From Escallonia rubra (taxonomy: Eukaryota > Streptophyta > Magnoliopsida > Escalloniales > Escalloniaceae): a DNA stretch of 64,000 nt. The first letter of the stretch is position 1. The number at the start of each line of letters is the position of its first letter. The stretch covers positions 32,501 to 96,500 of the forward strand of contig JAVXUO010002585.1 in the NCBI GenBank assembly GCA_033065855.1, given 5' to 3'. The notes under the pieces are model-generated. The model saw only the letters and a list, made by a program, of their open reading frames with translations, had not been told where the DNA came from and searched no databases. Made by a program: the position numbers and the translations under genes. Shown piece after piece: positions 21,854 through 34,447 of the stretch.

Positions 21854-24800
21854 TCACAAGGTGACATATAAGTTTCGCACGCGCTTAATTAATGTGACAT
21901 ATAGGAGAAAGGCTAGATACTTTTAGCATCAAAGATAGAAGAAGATTCAAGCTAAGCATATCGTTTACCGACGAAAAGGCAAAAGTATAGGAAGTGGCAA
22001 ATTTTGGTACAAAGAATTTTTAGGAATTATAGGAGCGGCGAGTCAGCGTTAGGGATTTTGAATGACAATGATCAGTAAGAAATCATGTATGTATCGCTCT
22101 GCTACATGCCTGGTGTTGCTCTTGGTGGTACGTGATTTTTTTTCCTTCAATAATCTTTGATTTACCTCATATTTAGATCTATATTACGAATTTTCACCTG
22201 TACAAGTGAACTGGTAATCAATGCGGGACTTCATCAACTCGTATGTCTTTTTCGTGATGGTGTGCCATTTTCACGAGTTTTAAGTAATTTATATGATATT
22301 TCACTAGCTTTTAGGTGTTGATATAAAATTGTCTAACATCATCGAATGACATGAAAACTAGCGACTTGGTGGTACCTCGCCTTCACTCGTGGGAAAATCT
22401 TGATCAGAACAACTTTTTGGTGCCCAACCATACAAAGAGAAAATGGTATTTTTCTTGAAATTCATAGCGGATTTTTTTGTACTTTCGCTGATAAGTGTCA
22501 CTAGACATGTTTAGTCGCGAATATTTATTTTACTCTTAAAAGATGTGGGGGGTCGTTCCAAGTTTATTCTTCATCCTCCCTTCCAAGAAATTCCTTCCTT
22601 AAAATAAAAGCAGGCCGGCATGGACGCAGGTTAAGCAAGGACCATTGTTTTTCCCATAGCAGCTCATCTGGTTAAGGTTGTACTTGTTTTTTCCAGCTTT
22701 ATTGGGGTCTAACTGGAGCCACCATTACTTGGTGGCGGTGGTACCTTGGTCTAGCTATTCTGGGGGCATGCCCTGGAACCTGCGTGTACTTGACTCGTGC
22801 TTCTGTAATTGTTTTATTGCGAACCGTCCGCGTTTGTGTGAGAATGGGGGACTGGTTAAGGTCGTTGGTAGCCCAGAAGATTGGACTTTTGCTTCTAAGG
22901 TGGCGTAAAAGTAGTCAACAAAAGCTAAAGAAATTCACTTGCTTACTAAATGACATTGTACCCCTCAAAGCCTTGAATAAAAAATTACTACGTGTGCTGT
23001 TGTTAAGATTTTTATTTTTAATTTTTTAATAGAAGATTAAAAATATATAAATAAGTTAAGAAGAGAGTTACAACATGCTTAGAAAGGTAAGTAAAGACTC
23101 ACAAACATCCTTATTCGATAAGAATAACAATAAAAGAAAAGCCAACAACAAAAGCGACAAAATAAAACAAATCTTTAGGTTATACACTATATTTTACGGA
23201 ATATAACTTTTAGAAAAGAGAAACACAAAGAAGTTATGGATTTGAGATTCTGCATTGTACTGGTTATATCCCAAGGACGTAGCAAGATATGATGAACGTT
23301 CTTAATTCTCTTAGGCCAACAATTTTTTCTTTCATTAATTTTTCTTTGATTGTTTAGTCATTAAATTTGTTTTTGTAACAAGACTTTTGTTTGTGCAACA
23401 AGCATAAAAATCTTGTACGGTAAAAGTCGTTTTCTTAAAAGGGCAAAAAAAAGAGGAGGAAGCATGCATGGTATAGTGAAACACTAAAATGATACATGCA
23501 ATTTGTGGGTTTATCGGGTCTTGGCTATTATTTTTGTAAATCTTTTCGCACAAGTTGAGGCTTTTCTGCAAACCCTGGTGCCCCTGCATTATGCTTAATT
23601 GGGCTTGATAAGTTAAAGTTAGCTGATAGCCATCTTCTTTGAAGTTTTTCATACATATGATGAAGGAGGGAACGTAGGCATTTCCTAGTTTCTTAGTGGA
23701 AGACAACAAGCGCGTCAAAGTAAGCATGAAAAGGAACTAATTTTTTTAGCAAACCGCACTCTTTCCTCTAGAGATTGAAGAATGATACTTTTAGTCTCTT
23801 GGTCACCAAACCCCACTTTTTTCACCGCAAAAGTCTTATTTATTTATTTGTTTATTACTGCAAATCGCATTGATAAGAAGAAAGAATCACGAGCAGATTT
23901 CGGATGTCACATTAACAGTGGTTAAAAAGTTGGATATATAAACTTATTCGCTGGTGTATAAAGTTGATCATATATGACTAAATTTAATGCAGTAAACGAC
24001 ATCAAATAAGTTTAAAACATTTCTAGTTCTTAATTTCATGGGATGTGCAAAAAGAATTATATGTGCATTAGTCTCGCATCTATATTCAGGTTATATTATT
24101 TGTTTACGTCGTCTATACATTCTAGTCTCATTGACTCTTTTTTTGTAAACATGCAAATTTTTTTACAAATAATACGACTAAATGCTGCTCACATATAACA
24201 CTCGCGAGTATATTAGTTATACGTATATGAGAAATGCATATTTGAGATTGAGTAGCGAGAGAAAGTGTTATTTAAACTTTGAGTTTGTTTATACAAAACA
24301 AAAAAGAATAATTCAACTTTTCTTATCAGTTGGAACTAAAACAACAACATATAAAAAAACTGGCAAATTCACTCCAGACTTGCACTCTCCCAACCTCCAA
24401 ATAGTTTTTAGTGCCACTGGCTAATAACAAAATTTTAATCCTTGAAGACCTAAAAAAAAAAGTGGAAGAGTTCAAATCCCAAGAAAATATACTAGAAACT
24501 TCTAACTTTTTAATTTTAATGCCTTAATGAAAATTAATGTTAGTAACACAAGAAAAAAAAATTAATGATGGATAAGGGGGTGATGATGGTCCACTTCGCC
24601 CTATTGTAGGTCCGCCACTAATCATTTACAAGAGTGAAATAATTCATGGCCAGAACAGAAAATCTTTTGTACTTTTTTTCTAATCACAAGTAATATCCTA
24701 CCTTTTTCACAGTACCATTTTTCTAATCACAAGTAAGATAAAATTATACGTGCCCCCATTGTACGTGCCAAGCAAGTGCTACCACCAATCTTCCAATGCT

Positions 24801-24883
24801 ACCACCAATCTTCCAATTCAAAATCCTCAGCTTACAGCCGAGAGCAGCAAGGTGGCCCTTTTTGCCCAAATATATTCAACTTA
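21854..24883. other. Intergenic DNA upstream of the ALMT gene, no gene seen
   Basis: The sequence is AT-rich with only short frames. A segment at about 22660-22900 is less AT-rich (CTGGTTAAGG, GGAGCCACCATTAC) and could be a decayed SINE or exon, but nothing identifies it. Confidence 0.4.
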
Positions 24884-25929
24884 GGCCCTCTTTGTTTCAC
24901 GGAAAACGTCTTTAGGAAAATACTTCTTGAAAATAGTAGCCTCTTGAAAACATGTTCATGAATTATATTTTTAGTTGTTTGGATGACGCCCCGAAAAAAT
25001 GATAGAACGACATAAACTAAAAAATTTCTCAATACCACAACACACTGTAATTAGGACCACCACTGGTGGTCAAACATCGACCACATGTTCCTCATCTAGA
25101 ACCTGTAACTTTATCGCCAGAACCACACATACCATGCCACTAGTTACGACCACCACCGGTGGTCAAACACCCACCACCAGTTCCTAATCTGGAACCTCCA
25201 ACTCCAACTCCATCACCAAAACCAACACCTACCATACCACTAGTTAGGACCACCACCGGTCACTCAGACACCACCACTATACCAGCTAAGATTGGCACGC
25301 GAGGAACACCCAAAACCACCGGATCAACATAATAAATCCACCATGTGTTCAACGCCAAACACCACACTAGTCACTGTTGTTGCACTCACCGTCGTACCCA
25401 ACACTAGTGGATCGACATCACCTCCGGCAGTAAACTTTAGCATCCACGCACCACAATCATCGATTACCACAAAACCTATTCTCATAAACTGAAGACATAC
25501 AATTAAAATCAACAAGAAGCGTGAAGCAGAAGACCCAACTATGAGCAGTATCTATGCAATTGGTGTCGATGCTTTCGTTGCATCTCTGGTGACGACTTAT
25601 TTTAAGAAGATACAGATTGGTCGTGGGGGTGGAGAAAGTTGCGCTAGCAGTGGTGGTACAGTGGCGGTGGCGGCGGTTGAAATCACCACTGATGGGGGCG
25701 ACAAAAAGAGAGAAAGGGGAGGAGTGGGCAAGAGAGATAGAGTGTTGGGTTTAAATTTGGAAAATGACTTCCTGTTTTCATTTTCGTAATTCGTTTTCCA
25801 AGAAATTTGCCTTCCTGTTTTAGTGAACCTTAAACATTTTCTAGAAAAAGTTTTCTGATAAACACGGCAAACATCAGAAAATGCATAAAACATTTTTCAG
25901 AAAACGTTTTACATGAAACAAGCAGGGCC
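24884..25929. mobile_element. PIF/Harbinger-like non-autonomous element
   Basis: The left end GGCCCTCTTTGTTTCACGGA and the inverted right end GGCCCTGCTTGTTTCATGTA are similar over about 26 bases. TTA flanks both sides (24881-24883 and 25930-25932), the 3-bp duplication typical of PIF/Harbinger. The interior (about 25050-25300) repeats ACCACCACCGGTGGTCAAAC several times. No transposase is present. Confidence 0.8.
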
Positions 25930-27361
25930 TTAGACTCCAAGCTAAACAAGTTTCACTGTAAAAAGATGCATGTAATATCTTCGGCCAAGTTTGTAACTCC
26001 AATGCCAGAACAATATTACACTAGAAATTGAAGAAGGATAAATTCTACGCTAATCTGACATTCACATATGGTATTTGTTTGTCATTAAAATAAAGCATTA
26101 GTGACGAATAAAAGGTTGACACATGTTTTTTTAAAGTATTATTACGTGATCGAATAAAATTTTGCCACGTGTCATATGAATAAAGTAAATGGATGTTTAG
26201 ATAAGGATTAATTACGCGTGGGGTTCCCCATGTTAACCCGCAGTAGTGAGCTGTACCATAAAGATGATTTTAGCTATCCTGCACTATATACTTGTATACA
26301 TAAGGCATCTAACTCCTGCTGACCATTTCTCAGGCAAAGAACTCACTGGAAAGGTGATTTGGATTAACATTGGGAGGCATTTTTGGCAATCCATCTTCAT
26401 ATTTCGGCTTAAGGGTGGATAACGGCCCACTTTAATAAATGCTGAAGGCTCAATTTTATGAGATGTGACAAGTCGATGTAAGTTTCTTTAGAGTAATTGA
26501 TAAATAGCCTTTGCAGATGTGGATCTAAGTTGTTGATAAAATAATAGCTCATTGCGAGCTTCATCATTCCTAAAATCGAATTTTCATATTGAAGGACAAT
26601 TGAGCATAAAAAATCTATAGCTATAGCAAAATCAATGTGTAGTTGATTTCATCGGATTGATATCACGTGCTAAGTATAACTTGTATTTTCAGTGCTAATT
26701 TGCCAAGCGTATGATGTTACAGAAAAATTGCAGATTCAATTGGGCGATTCAAAACAAAAGCTTCTGGTTGTAGGATAACTCTATCCCTATCTTTATACTT
26801 GTGTAGCTAAAGCCGTAATGAACCATATGACCAGTCTTTCACTATACGCGAAAGTGTGTAAACGCCTGTAATACTTCACTGAAAAAGGATTAGACTAGCC
26901 ATGCAAAAAGTTATCGATGACCAGATACTAATATTGTCGGTATAGATCATAAACATGTCTATTTTCCGGAACTCGATTTCAGACACCATCCATAGTGTGT
27001 GAAGTTTCAACAGGTGGCCTCCTAATTAAATTGGACGATTGAGCACAAATATCTTATTGACTTTCAACTCTCACTTACAGCCTTTAACCATTGCAGTTAT
27101 TATACAACTGAGAATAATGATGTACTTTTCACTTTGGACAAAAGCACGTGGTTGATGTATCATTTCGATGGAAAAGCCTTGGACTCCCAATAAATGAGAG
27201 TGTCAGTGACCAGTGACTTGTGTTTGATCATCATGTGTCTTGTCACTGCGATGGGTCTGCTCTTGTCTGGTTCTCAAACGAGAACTATTCTACATGCGTG
27301 TATGCTTGGTTATATATGTTAGTCATGTTCATTGCGTATGATATGCCTAAGTTGTATGGCA
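25930..27361. other. Intergenic DNA, no gene seen
   Basis: This is ordinary AT-rich sequence. No open frame of useful length, repeat or element end was recognised. Confidence 0.4.
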
Positions 27362-27790
27362 GGACTTCCTGGTAGTTCTAATTATCGGCGATGTGAGAAT
27401 GTGTGGTTGTTGTGTGAAAGAAACAATGACTACAAAGAAGTGAAGTACACGGATCCTAGAGAGTATTATGCTGGTTTACGAAGAGAATCGGCATATCGAG
27501 TAAAGGAATCAGAAGCACTACACCAAGATCTCATTACGCTGAGAGAACATGTGCTGCATCATCGTTCACTTAGTATGCCGAGGCCTAATGTTGCCAAGTG
27601 TAAGAAAGTTGTGTGGCAAATTCATATGGAGAATAACCGGATGTTGCTGCGTAGAAAACGATTTGACATGCTTCAGCTTGCCGAAGAAATGGCACAGGCT
27701 AGTGGACGACACCTCAGTTCTAACGAGAGAAACACTATTTTAACCAATGATCAGTACTTATATGATGAATATATGTCAAATGAAGAGTGA
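27362..27790 (+). CDS. Possible terminal exon of an unrecognised gene
   Basis: An open stretch follows a plausible 3' splice site (TTGTATGGCAG|GACTTCC) and runs about 142 codons to TGA. The predicted product is charged and probably helical: YYAGLRRESAYRVKESEALH, then LITLREHVLHHRSLSM and MLLRRKRFDMLQLAEEMAQA, ending in the acidic tail YDEYMSNEE. Such heptad-like spacing suggests a coiled coil. I do not recognise the family, and no upstream exon on the plus strand was identified. It may be the last exon of a gene, a transposon-gene remnant or a chance frame. Confidence 0.35.
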   Translation, partial: GLPGSSNYRRCENVWLLCERNNDYKEVKYTDPREYYAGLRRESAYRVKESEALHQDLITLREHVLHHRSLSMPRPNVAKCKKVVWQIHMENNRMLLRRKRFDMLQLAEEMAQASGRHLSSNERNTILTNDQYLYDEYMSNEE

Positions 27791-30254
27791 TATATACCTC
27801 TTCCCACTATGTGTTATCGGTATTCCGACTATCAGTTGTGGACGTGTCATTGTAATAAGCGGACCACGCCATTGCATTTGTGTCTTATTTTCAAGCATTT
27901 GCTCATGTGGGATCACCGTCGTTACTAGGGTCTGTTATAGCACCTATGTAGCTTCTCATCCATTCAAAACTTTATGTAGCTTGCTTCTAGCTCTGTACTG
28001 TGCTCTCCATTTTCCAACTTATGTTCATCTTACATGAGGATTCTTGCCAATTTGTGTTACTATTGATGCTTTGGTAACCACGCTTGGAGTTTTTAAGAAC
28101 CCGTTAAAATTATATTTAACGGGTTGGCAGTAAACATTCCTATGTTTGTGTGACAGTTTCTGGAACAACGTTATTTGCACGGCAACATATTCATCACATC
28201 ATTGTTGTTTTACTAATACAGTATTTACTAATAGTTAACGTGTTCGTCATATTGTTGTTCTCTTCCAATTTTTCACTCTTATATGAAGTAGGATCAAGCG
28301 AGACTCAATTGATAAATACTGTCAAGTTATCTGCGCCCAGATGATTAACAATTTAATTTGGCATTGACAAAACTCTCAGTTACTATTCTTTTGGAATATA
28401 TGAAGGAAGACGTAGAAATTCCAACAGAATTAGACGCTCGCAACGTTCGTTCTTTGAGATAGCTAAAGGTAAGTTTGAAAGGAATCTAATTTTTTATTAG
28501 TTATACCATTAAGTTCTAACATGTGACACTCAATTTTAACTAAAAAAATTTTGTATTCAATTGAAGATTAACTTGTGGCAAGCTAAGCTTGAGTTGGAAG
28601 AAAACAAAAGTAAATCTAAGGATAAATGAGGAGCAAAACTAATTTTTCCCCTATTAATCAAATAACAACGGCAAATTATAATAGTTATGGCAATGGTATT
28701 AGGGAGCTTTCGGTGGTAGATGTCACATTACAACGGTGGTGGGAACTGTAAAGATGACAATGATTGTGAAAATGATGGTGGTAATCAAATAGTCTAAGTG
28801 GCAGCACTGTTAATGAGACTGAGATTTGTAGTAGGTCTGACTAGCGATGGATGCAATGGTGTTGGCGTGTAGTCCAAGAGATTGTTGTACAAGAACCATA
28901 ATCGTAGTAATGGTTGCAATAATGATGACAAAGTTGAGGGTAGTGGTAAACATAATAAGTGGTGATTCTAAGCCTTAGAATTTAAGGTGATTAGAGGTAT
29001 GATTATCATGGTGGTTGACAAGTTATGCCCCATACGTTTATCTACTAGTTATAAGGTGTTTGCAGTGGTAGTTCCAAATATGCTCATTGATGGTGGTAGC
29101 ACTAAGGTGTTTCGAGGTAGTATCAATGTAGTAGGGGTGCATGAGTTATACTCTAAATCTGGATTTGGACAGTTCGAAGAAAATGACGTAGTGATTGATA
29201 ATATGAACATAACCATAGAAGGTACGTATGTTACTATTTTCCTTTTCATCACGCACCCACATTCATTTTTTGTGAAGTGCTTTGCATAAAGAAAGATATC
29301 GGATGACTCGATTAGCATTTATGCTTATAGGAATTTTCATATACATCACCAAGTTAAAGGAAAAAATGTAACTATTTACTAGATTCTATTAACAAAAACA
29401 AAACAACTACAAAAATCAGTGGTAATTTTCCTTCTTCATAGCATCGTGTCATATAAGATTGCTTTAACTTGGTGATTAGAATATTGATGCTTCAATATTA
29501 AGTTAAAAGGTATTGGACCTATGATTATATATTGGTACGAGATTGTTGCTCACAATTTGTAACTAAATGTCAACAAGATATTGCTTATGAAAAAGCATCA
29601 TAATACTGTCGACTGATGCCAAAAATTCCAAAATATTTCTCACTTCCCCGACAAAATTTTGCTCTACAACACAGATAGATTAGAAAAAATAAAAAAAATT
29701 AATGAAATTCTATTGTCAAAAGATGTAAAACACAAACGAGGTGGTCGGCTGCCTAGTGCCTCTAATAATGTAGTGGTGGGCGCAAATATCGTGTTTCGAC
29801 ATGCTTGTAACATAGTTCTGGCAGAGCTCTGACATTGTTAGCAGAGACTCAGTGTGTCATTCGTTCCTACACGAAGCCCTCTGCTTATAGGCTAGCAGTT
29901 ACGTCTAGAGAACACGTGATTTAGGCCTTTGACTTTTTAAAATAAAGGGATGTAGTCCCCCTTAATTATCTGAAACTAATTAAGTAGATTGACTAATCTT
30001 CCCTTAATTTCTTTTCATCAAACATGACGTAATTGAATTTTTCGGTAGCAAGAACAATGCGTGGGTCAAATTTATTTTTTTGGAGTAGTCCTTCCAACTT
30101 GTCTTTGACTTCGAGCCCGTTCGAGCCACACATGGCTCGCTGCCTTAAAATAGTTGACATGTAAAAAATAAGCTGCAATGCATCGTAAAAATATTTTTTT
30201 TAGTGTCTACATAAACGCCTCCGTCTTCTGCAATAACAGGTGTCTGTTTATCTA
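27791..30254. other. Intergenic DNA, no supported gene
   Basis: A perfect 12-base inverted repeat (AACCCGTTAAAA / its inverse) with a short loop lies at about 28098-28125. A 100-codon frame at 28987-29289 has no recognisable features. The interval 28640-28980 is rich in GATGG/GGTGG words and looks like decayed simple repeat. Confidence 0.4.
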
Positions 30255-30534
30255 TATCATGGGCTAGAATTGGTAGCACGCTTGAAAAGGGATCGTAGAG
30301 TGTTAGAATCTGTGCCAGGAGGGTTTCGTGTCTTCTTCATATTTTATTAACATTCGATCTATTTCACAAAGGCAAGTCGTGCTAAGGAGGAAGGGGAGGA
30401 ACACGGATACATGGAGGACGCAGTACAACGAAGAGTTGTATGATGTGTTTGGGACGGATGAAATGCTCCTGAAAAGGAATATAATGATTCTCTTTCAATC
30501 GGGGGGGGGGGGGGGCCCTTGTAGGTGTGATGAT

Positions 30535-30586
30535 TTACTACACGGGTGAGGGGTCTGGTTCAATTCCAGGATGGGCTGGCTGCGAC
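30535..30586 (+). pseudogene. trnI-GAU: Plastid-derived trnI-GAU 3' exon remnant
   Basis: GGTCTGGTTCAATTCCAGGA resembles the T-arm of plastid tRNA-Ile (GGTTCAAGTCCAGGA). The acceptor end is altered and the 5' exon is absent, so it cannot make a tRNA. Confidence 0.75.
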
Positions 30587-30640
30587 AACAAATGAATAGA
30601 ACAAGCATTTGACTTCTTCATGCCTGTTCCACTTGGCTCG

Positions 30641-30681
30641 GGGGGGGTATAACTCAGCTGGTAAAGCTCCGCTATTGCAAA
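30641..30681 (+). pseudogene. trnA-UGC: Plastid-derived trnA-UGC 5' exon remnant
   Basis: GGGGTATAACTCAGCTGGTA then AAGCTCCGCTATTGCAA follows the plastid tRNA-Ala(UGC) 5' half with a few transitions, and the trnA intron start follows directly. The 3' exon is missing. Confidence 0.75.
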
Positions 30682-30865
30682 TGGGTCGTTGCAATTACGA
30701 GTTGGATGTCTAATTGTACAGGCGGTAATGATAGTCATAACTACCTGGACTAGTGGCCCAACTTATGTAAGTAATGGGAAAGAAGACCAAAACATGCCAC
30801 TGAAATACCCTACTGGGACAACGGTGGAATGTCAAGCACGCAGAGGACTCAGGATGAGCAGATAC

Positions 30866-32112
30866 GATTAGCAAAAGTATACGGACGACGGGCATGATAA
30901 ATTGTCCTAGAAAGATGGTGGCAGTAGTCATATTCCTCAGCAACGCTCAGGTAACAGAGTAGTAGCTCGAACAAATGATATTCTGAACTTGGATTACAGA
31001 AATAATCTAACCGTTGAATATAAAAAATCTGGTAATCCAACGTAGTTTCTTAAAGCGACAAACTTCACGGTTATATGTAGTATGGAAAGTTAGAGATGCG
31101 ACCGGTGTCTAAGACAATCTCCATATATTTTGTTATCGTTTTCAAGAGTCCTTTGCTGCTGAAACGCTATATTTATCGCTAAACTACTTGTGTTACGAAT
31201 GATAACAGCGATTCCATTGTGGGTCCAACTTATTCCATACCAAGGGACCAAAAGGCCTTTTGCATAAAATGCTTATACCAAGAAAATGATAGCCCAGACT
31301 TAAATGTCTGGCATATATGGAAAAATTTGTTAGCATATACGCACAAGGTAGTTACAATTTTGGCCACTTGTTTCTGAATGATTGGAGAGTACACTTTAAT
31401 GTAGATTCAGAGTCACGACACAATACCGAGATTTATTCCTCCAAAATAGCTTGAAGATAAGTCATCTTCGTAACTACTGCAAAAATGTAAGATTTGCCTA
31501 GTTATGCCTTCTCATAAGCTCTCAAAGTTCGATTAACAGCCGCAACAGCCCTCCATCTCAACGTTGTCATCAAAAGGCATATCTGCTTGTCCATGCAGCA
31601 CAAAATACGAGTTATTATTACACGGGAAACACTGTGTGACACGCGGAAATTGAAGCAAAAGATATTGACCGTATTGAAACCATAAATAGCTACCTTAATC
31701 GTCATAAATTAACTGTGACCAAAAGTAAGAAATATTCTCCCCCAGCAAGTGGATGCTCTGCTTTGCTTCTGCTCAGCATTTTTGAAATGTCCTCACCAAT
31801 TTTCACCTGTCAACAATTTACATACTTCAAAGTTGTGCGAACAACGTATGGAAGAATTTAATTGGGTGAAAATGAAGAAAACCTTAAGCATTGTCGTGGT
31901 CGATCAAAACGGATTGCCCAACAAAACGGATTGCCCAACCGATTCGCCATCTCCAGCATAAACTGTTTATCAGTTTGCGCCACATAAAATGCTGAAAACA
32001 AAATGACACGAGGTTTTGCAAATGCAAACTAGCATATTATAGCAGCAAATTTACAACAATGAGTAGGAAAAGATGATATACACCATGTACACCCTTTTCT
32101 CAAGTAACATGC
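30866..32112. other. Intergenic DNA, no clear gene
   Basis: Short minus-strand frames near 31500-31720 might be 3' sequence of the neighbouring peptidase gene, but no motif supports that. Otherwise unremarkable. Confidence 0.35.
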
Positions 32113-34020
32113 CTTAGGCTTTGCTAATCTGCTCGATTTCAGCGAGCAGTCGCGACCTCTCAGTGTTACGCTCATTCAGTAATAAGCCCACGACTGTCTC
32201 GGCACAATTGTCTCAACCTCACTCTGAAACACAATCACAATAAAAAATTAAGAAGTGTGCGGATCGTTAGGCTAAAATTGAGGATACAATTTTACTTGCT
32301 GGGTCTATACCCGCTGGAATTATACTCACCGGATCCATAACAAAATCCATTTTTCCATACCAATGCTCCAAATATTTTATCAAGTATATCCCACAGTGAC
32401 ACCTACAGAAAAAACGGGTAAAAGACATGACACTATTAGCAACGGCATAGATACATGGTGTCAACTAAACCTCAATGCTAGCAAAATGCGTATGCGAAAA
32501 AACATTCCACATAACAGTTCTACTTTTCATATGGATTGTATGAGGTACGGTTGCAAATGCAGATGACACATTGTATGCAAGCCAAACTTGGCAAAGTTCG
32601 TAAATCATATGGTATAATAACATACACTCGCTGCTGGCATGGCAGTGACATCAGCCTTACATAAAGTAGGTTGGAAGGATGTGTGTGTGGCACAAAGAGA
32701 AAGGGGGCTTGGCTAAGAAACCTCCACGGTTGAAAATTCACCTTCTGTGGATAAATACATGTTAGACCTCACCGCCAGGAAATATACTATCTACACCAAA
32801 CTGTTAACGAACGTTGGTCCTCATTCACAAACCAGGCAGCCCAGAGGTAAAATACAACCACTCATTAGAAACACAAAGGGTTTGACCATAGGCAATAAAA
32901 GCTTATGGTTTCGGTCAGGATTTTGGTGCTCTAATGGTCTTGTTGGTTACTCAATATGGAACGAGGGCGGTATATGATGCTGCCAGTTCCTTGAACCTGA
33001 AGGTGACAAAGGATCTGGCTCATGGAACCATGGGAATACAACTACAAGATCTCCAGGGGTAAGGATGTCAACAGCTCAGGCATCAGAGGTTCCTAGGAGC
33101 GATGGCAGTGGGGATGAAAGTAACCGGTTTCCCCCATAAAATATGTCTGGGCTATTTTTTACCCTAATTGCTGCCTGGGTTCACTGTCCCGTTGTAGCAT
33201 GGTGGAAGATAATATGATTTTCTGGGCACATCCCAATATGTGGCTTCATATTATGGCTGCTGTCAAAAATCAAAATAAGGACTAGAAATAAAAACAAACA
33301 TGGAGTATAGTAGATGATGATCTGAGTAACCTAGGTTCTAAGCAGTAGAAGAGAGTTGAGCATCTCTCCCGTTCATGGAGTGCAAGCTTAGTAAAGAAAT
33401 CTGGAATCAAGCACACTTTACAAACTTCTCATCACCGTGAATTTTAGCACACGCACACAAATCCCACGATATGCTTTCAACAAGTTTAGGGGGAAAAGTT
33501 CTGGAGCCAAACTACGTAAACTAGATGTGGCTGTTACAATATACAGTGGATGGGAAAAGAGAAAGCAGAGGATAGTCAATGAAAATCAGCAAGGGAGGCC
33601 TAAGACCATAACAAGGATTCAAAAGTGGAAACTCTATAGAGTATTGAGGTGGTAAAAGGCAGTGGCATCCAATACTAACAAGCAGCTATGCCATCACTGG
33701 GAATTACCCTATAGCAGTGGTGCACGTATGAGGCCCAATATACACGATAAGGTTTATTTTCTAGGTGTAGTTGTAAATTGATTTGGCTGTATGTTGATTT
33801 TTGGGTTTATTCATTGGCAATAAAGGACCTTCTACGAATAATAAAAAACATATATGGGCCGGACGAAGTAAATAACTCTTACGCAATGGTATCCCGTGGA
33901 ACATTGGTAGGGACGAAAGCAAATGACGCCGACGTGAAAGAGGTCCCTCCAATCACATCTGCCACGATAAGGGATATGACCATCCCCTACATAATAAGAT
34001 CGAAATAACAACCGTTAGCT

Positions 34021-34116
34021 ATTAATGAGGGAACGAATTGATGTGCAAATGACACTAGCAGCAAACCAATGAGGGAACGAATTGGTATGCAAATGACACT
34101 AGCAGCAAACCAATGA
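34021..34116. repeat. Tandem duplication, about 45-bp unit
   Basis: AATGAGGGAACGAATTG followed by GCAAATGACACTAGCAGCAA occurs twice in tandem, and a third copy of the first word follows. It lies in the intron directly after the His exon of the downstream Ulp1 copy. Confidence 0.7.
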
Positions 34117-34374
34117 GGGTTACCATTAGGTTAACGGCGTGTCTCATTCCGGGAAGAAGAGTTGTACTTGATGGATCCAAGTACTCCATGCTCGACGTAA
34201 GGAGATTGAAAGAAAATGCCACCCAGTGATTCCTTCTTCACAACATAGGCATTATGAGCTGAAACATCCATATGAAGAACAGTTAAATCTATGTGAATAT
34301 ATCATGAGCGTGCACAGAAAATGAGTCTTCTAACTCTTCCCCAAGATCATTTAAACACGAGAGGTTGTAAGAAA

Positions 34375-34447
34375 TTGGGCATATTTACCATCTGGCAGGA
34401 GTTAAGGTTCCTCTTAATCCGGTTCGGCATATTTACCATCTGGCAGA
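34375..34447. repeat. Direct repeat, about 51 bp apart
   Basis: GGCATATTTACCATCTGGCA occurs at about 34376 and again at about 34427. On the minus strand it falls in the region where the third peptidase exon of this copy is expected, so a duplication has probably disrupted that exon. Confidence 0.6.

Larger units (their letters stand above)
30255..30865 (+). other. Nuclear plastid DNA insert (NUPT): trnI-trnA part of the rRNA operon
   Basis: The order is the end of the trnI-GAU intron (CTGTGCCAGGAGGGTTTCG, GGCAAGTCGTGCTAAGGA), the trnI 3' exon, the trnI-trnA spacer, the trnA-UGC 5' exon and the start of its intron (TTGGATGTCTAATTGT, CAGGCGGTAATGATAG, ACATGCCACTGAAA). This is exactly the chloroplast gene order. 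Identity is from memory of plastid sequences. Most differences look like C-to-T or G-to-A changes, the usual decay of methylated nuclear copies. A G run of about 17 at 30500-30516 is an insertion or slippage. The insert is non-functional and old. Confidence 0.85.

Noticed and set aside
30541-30681. Functional tRNA genes
   Set aside because: The similarity is to single exons of plastid split tRNA genes, with altered stems and the partner exons missing.
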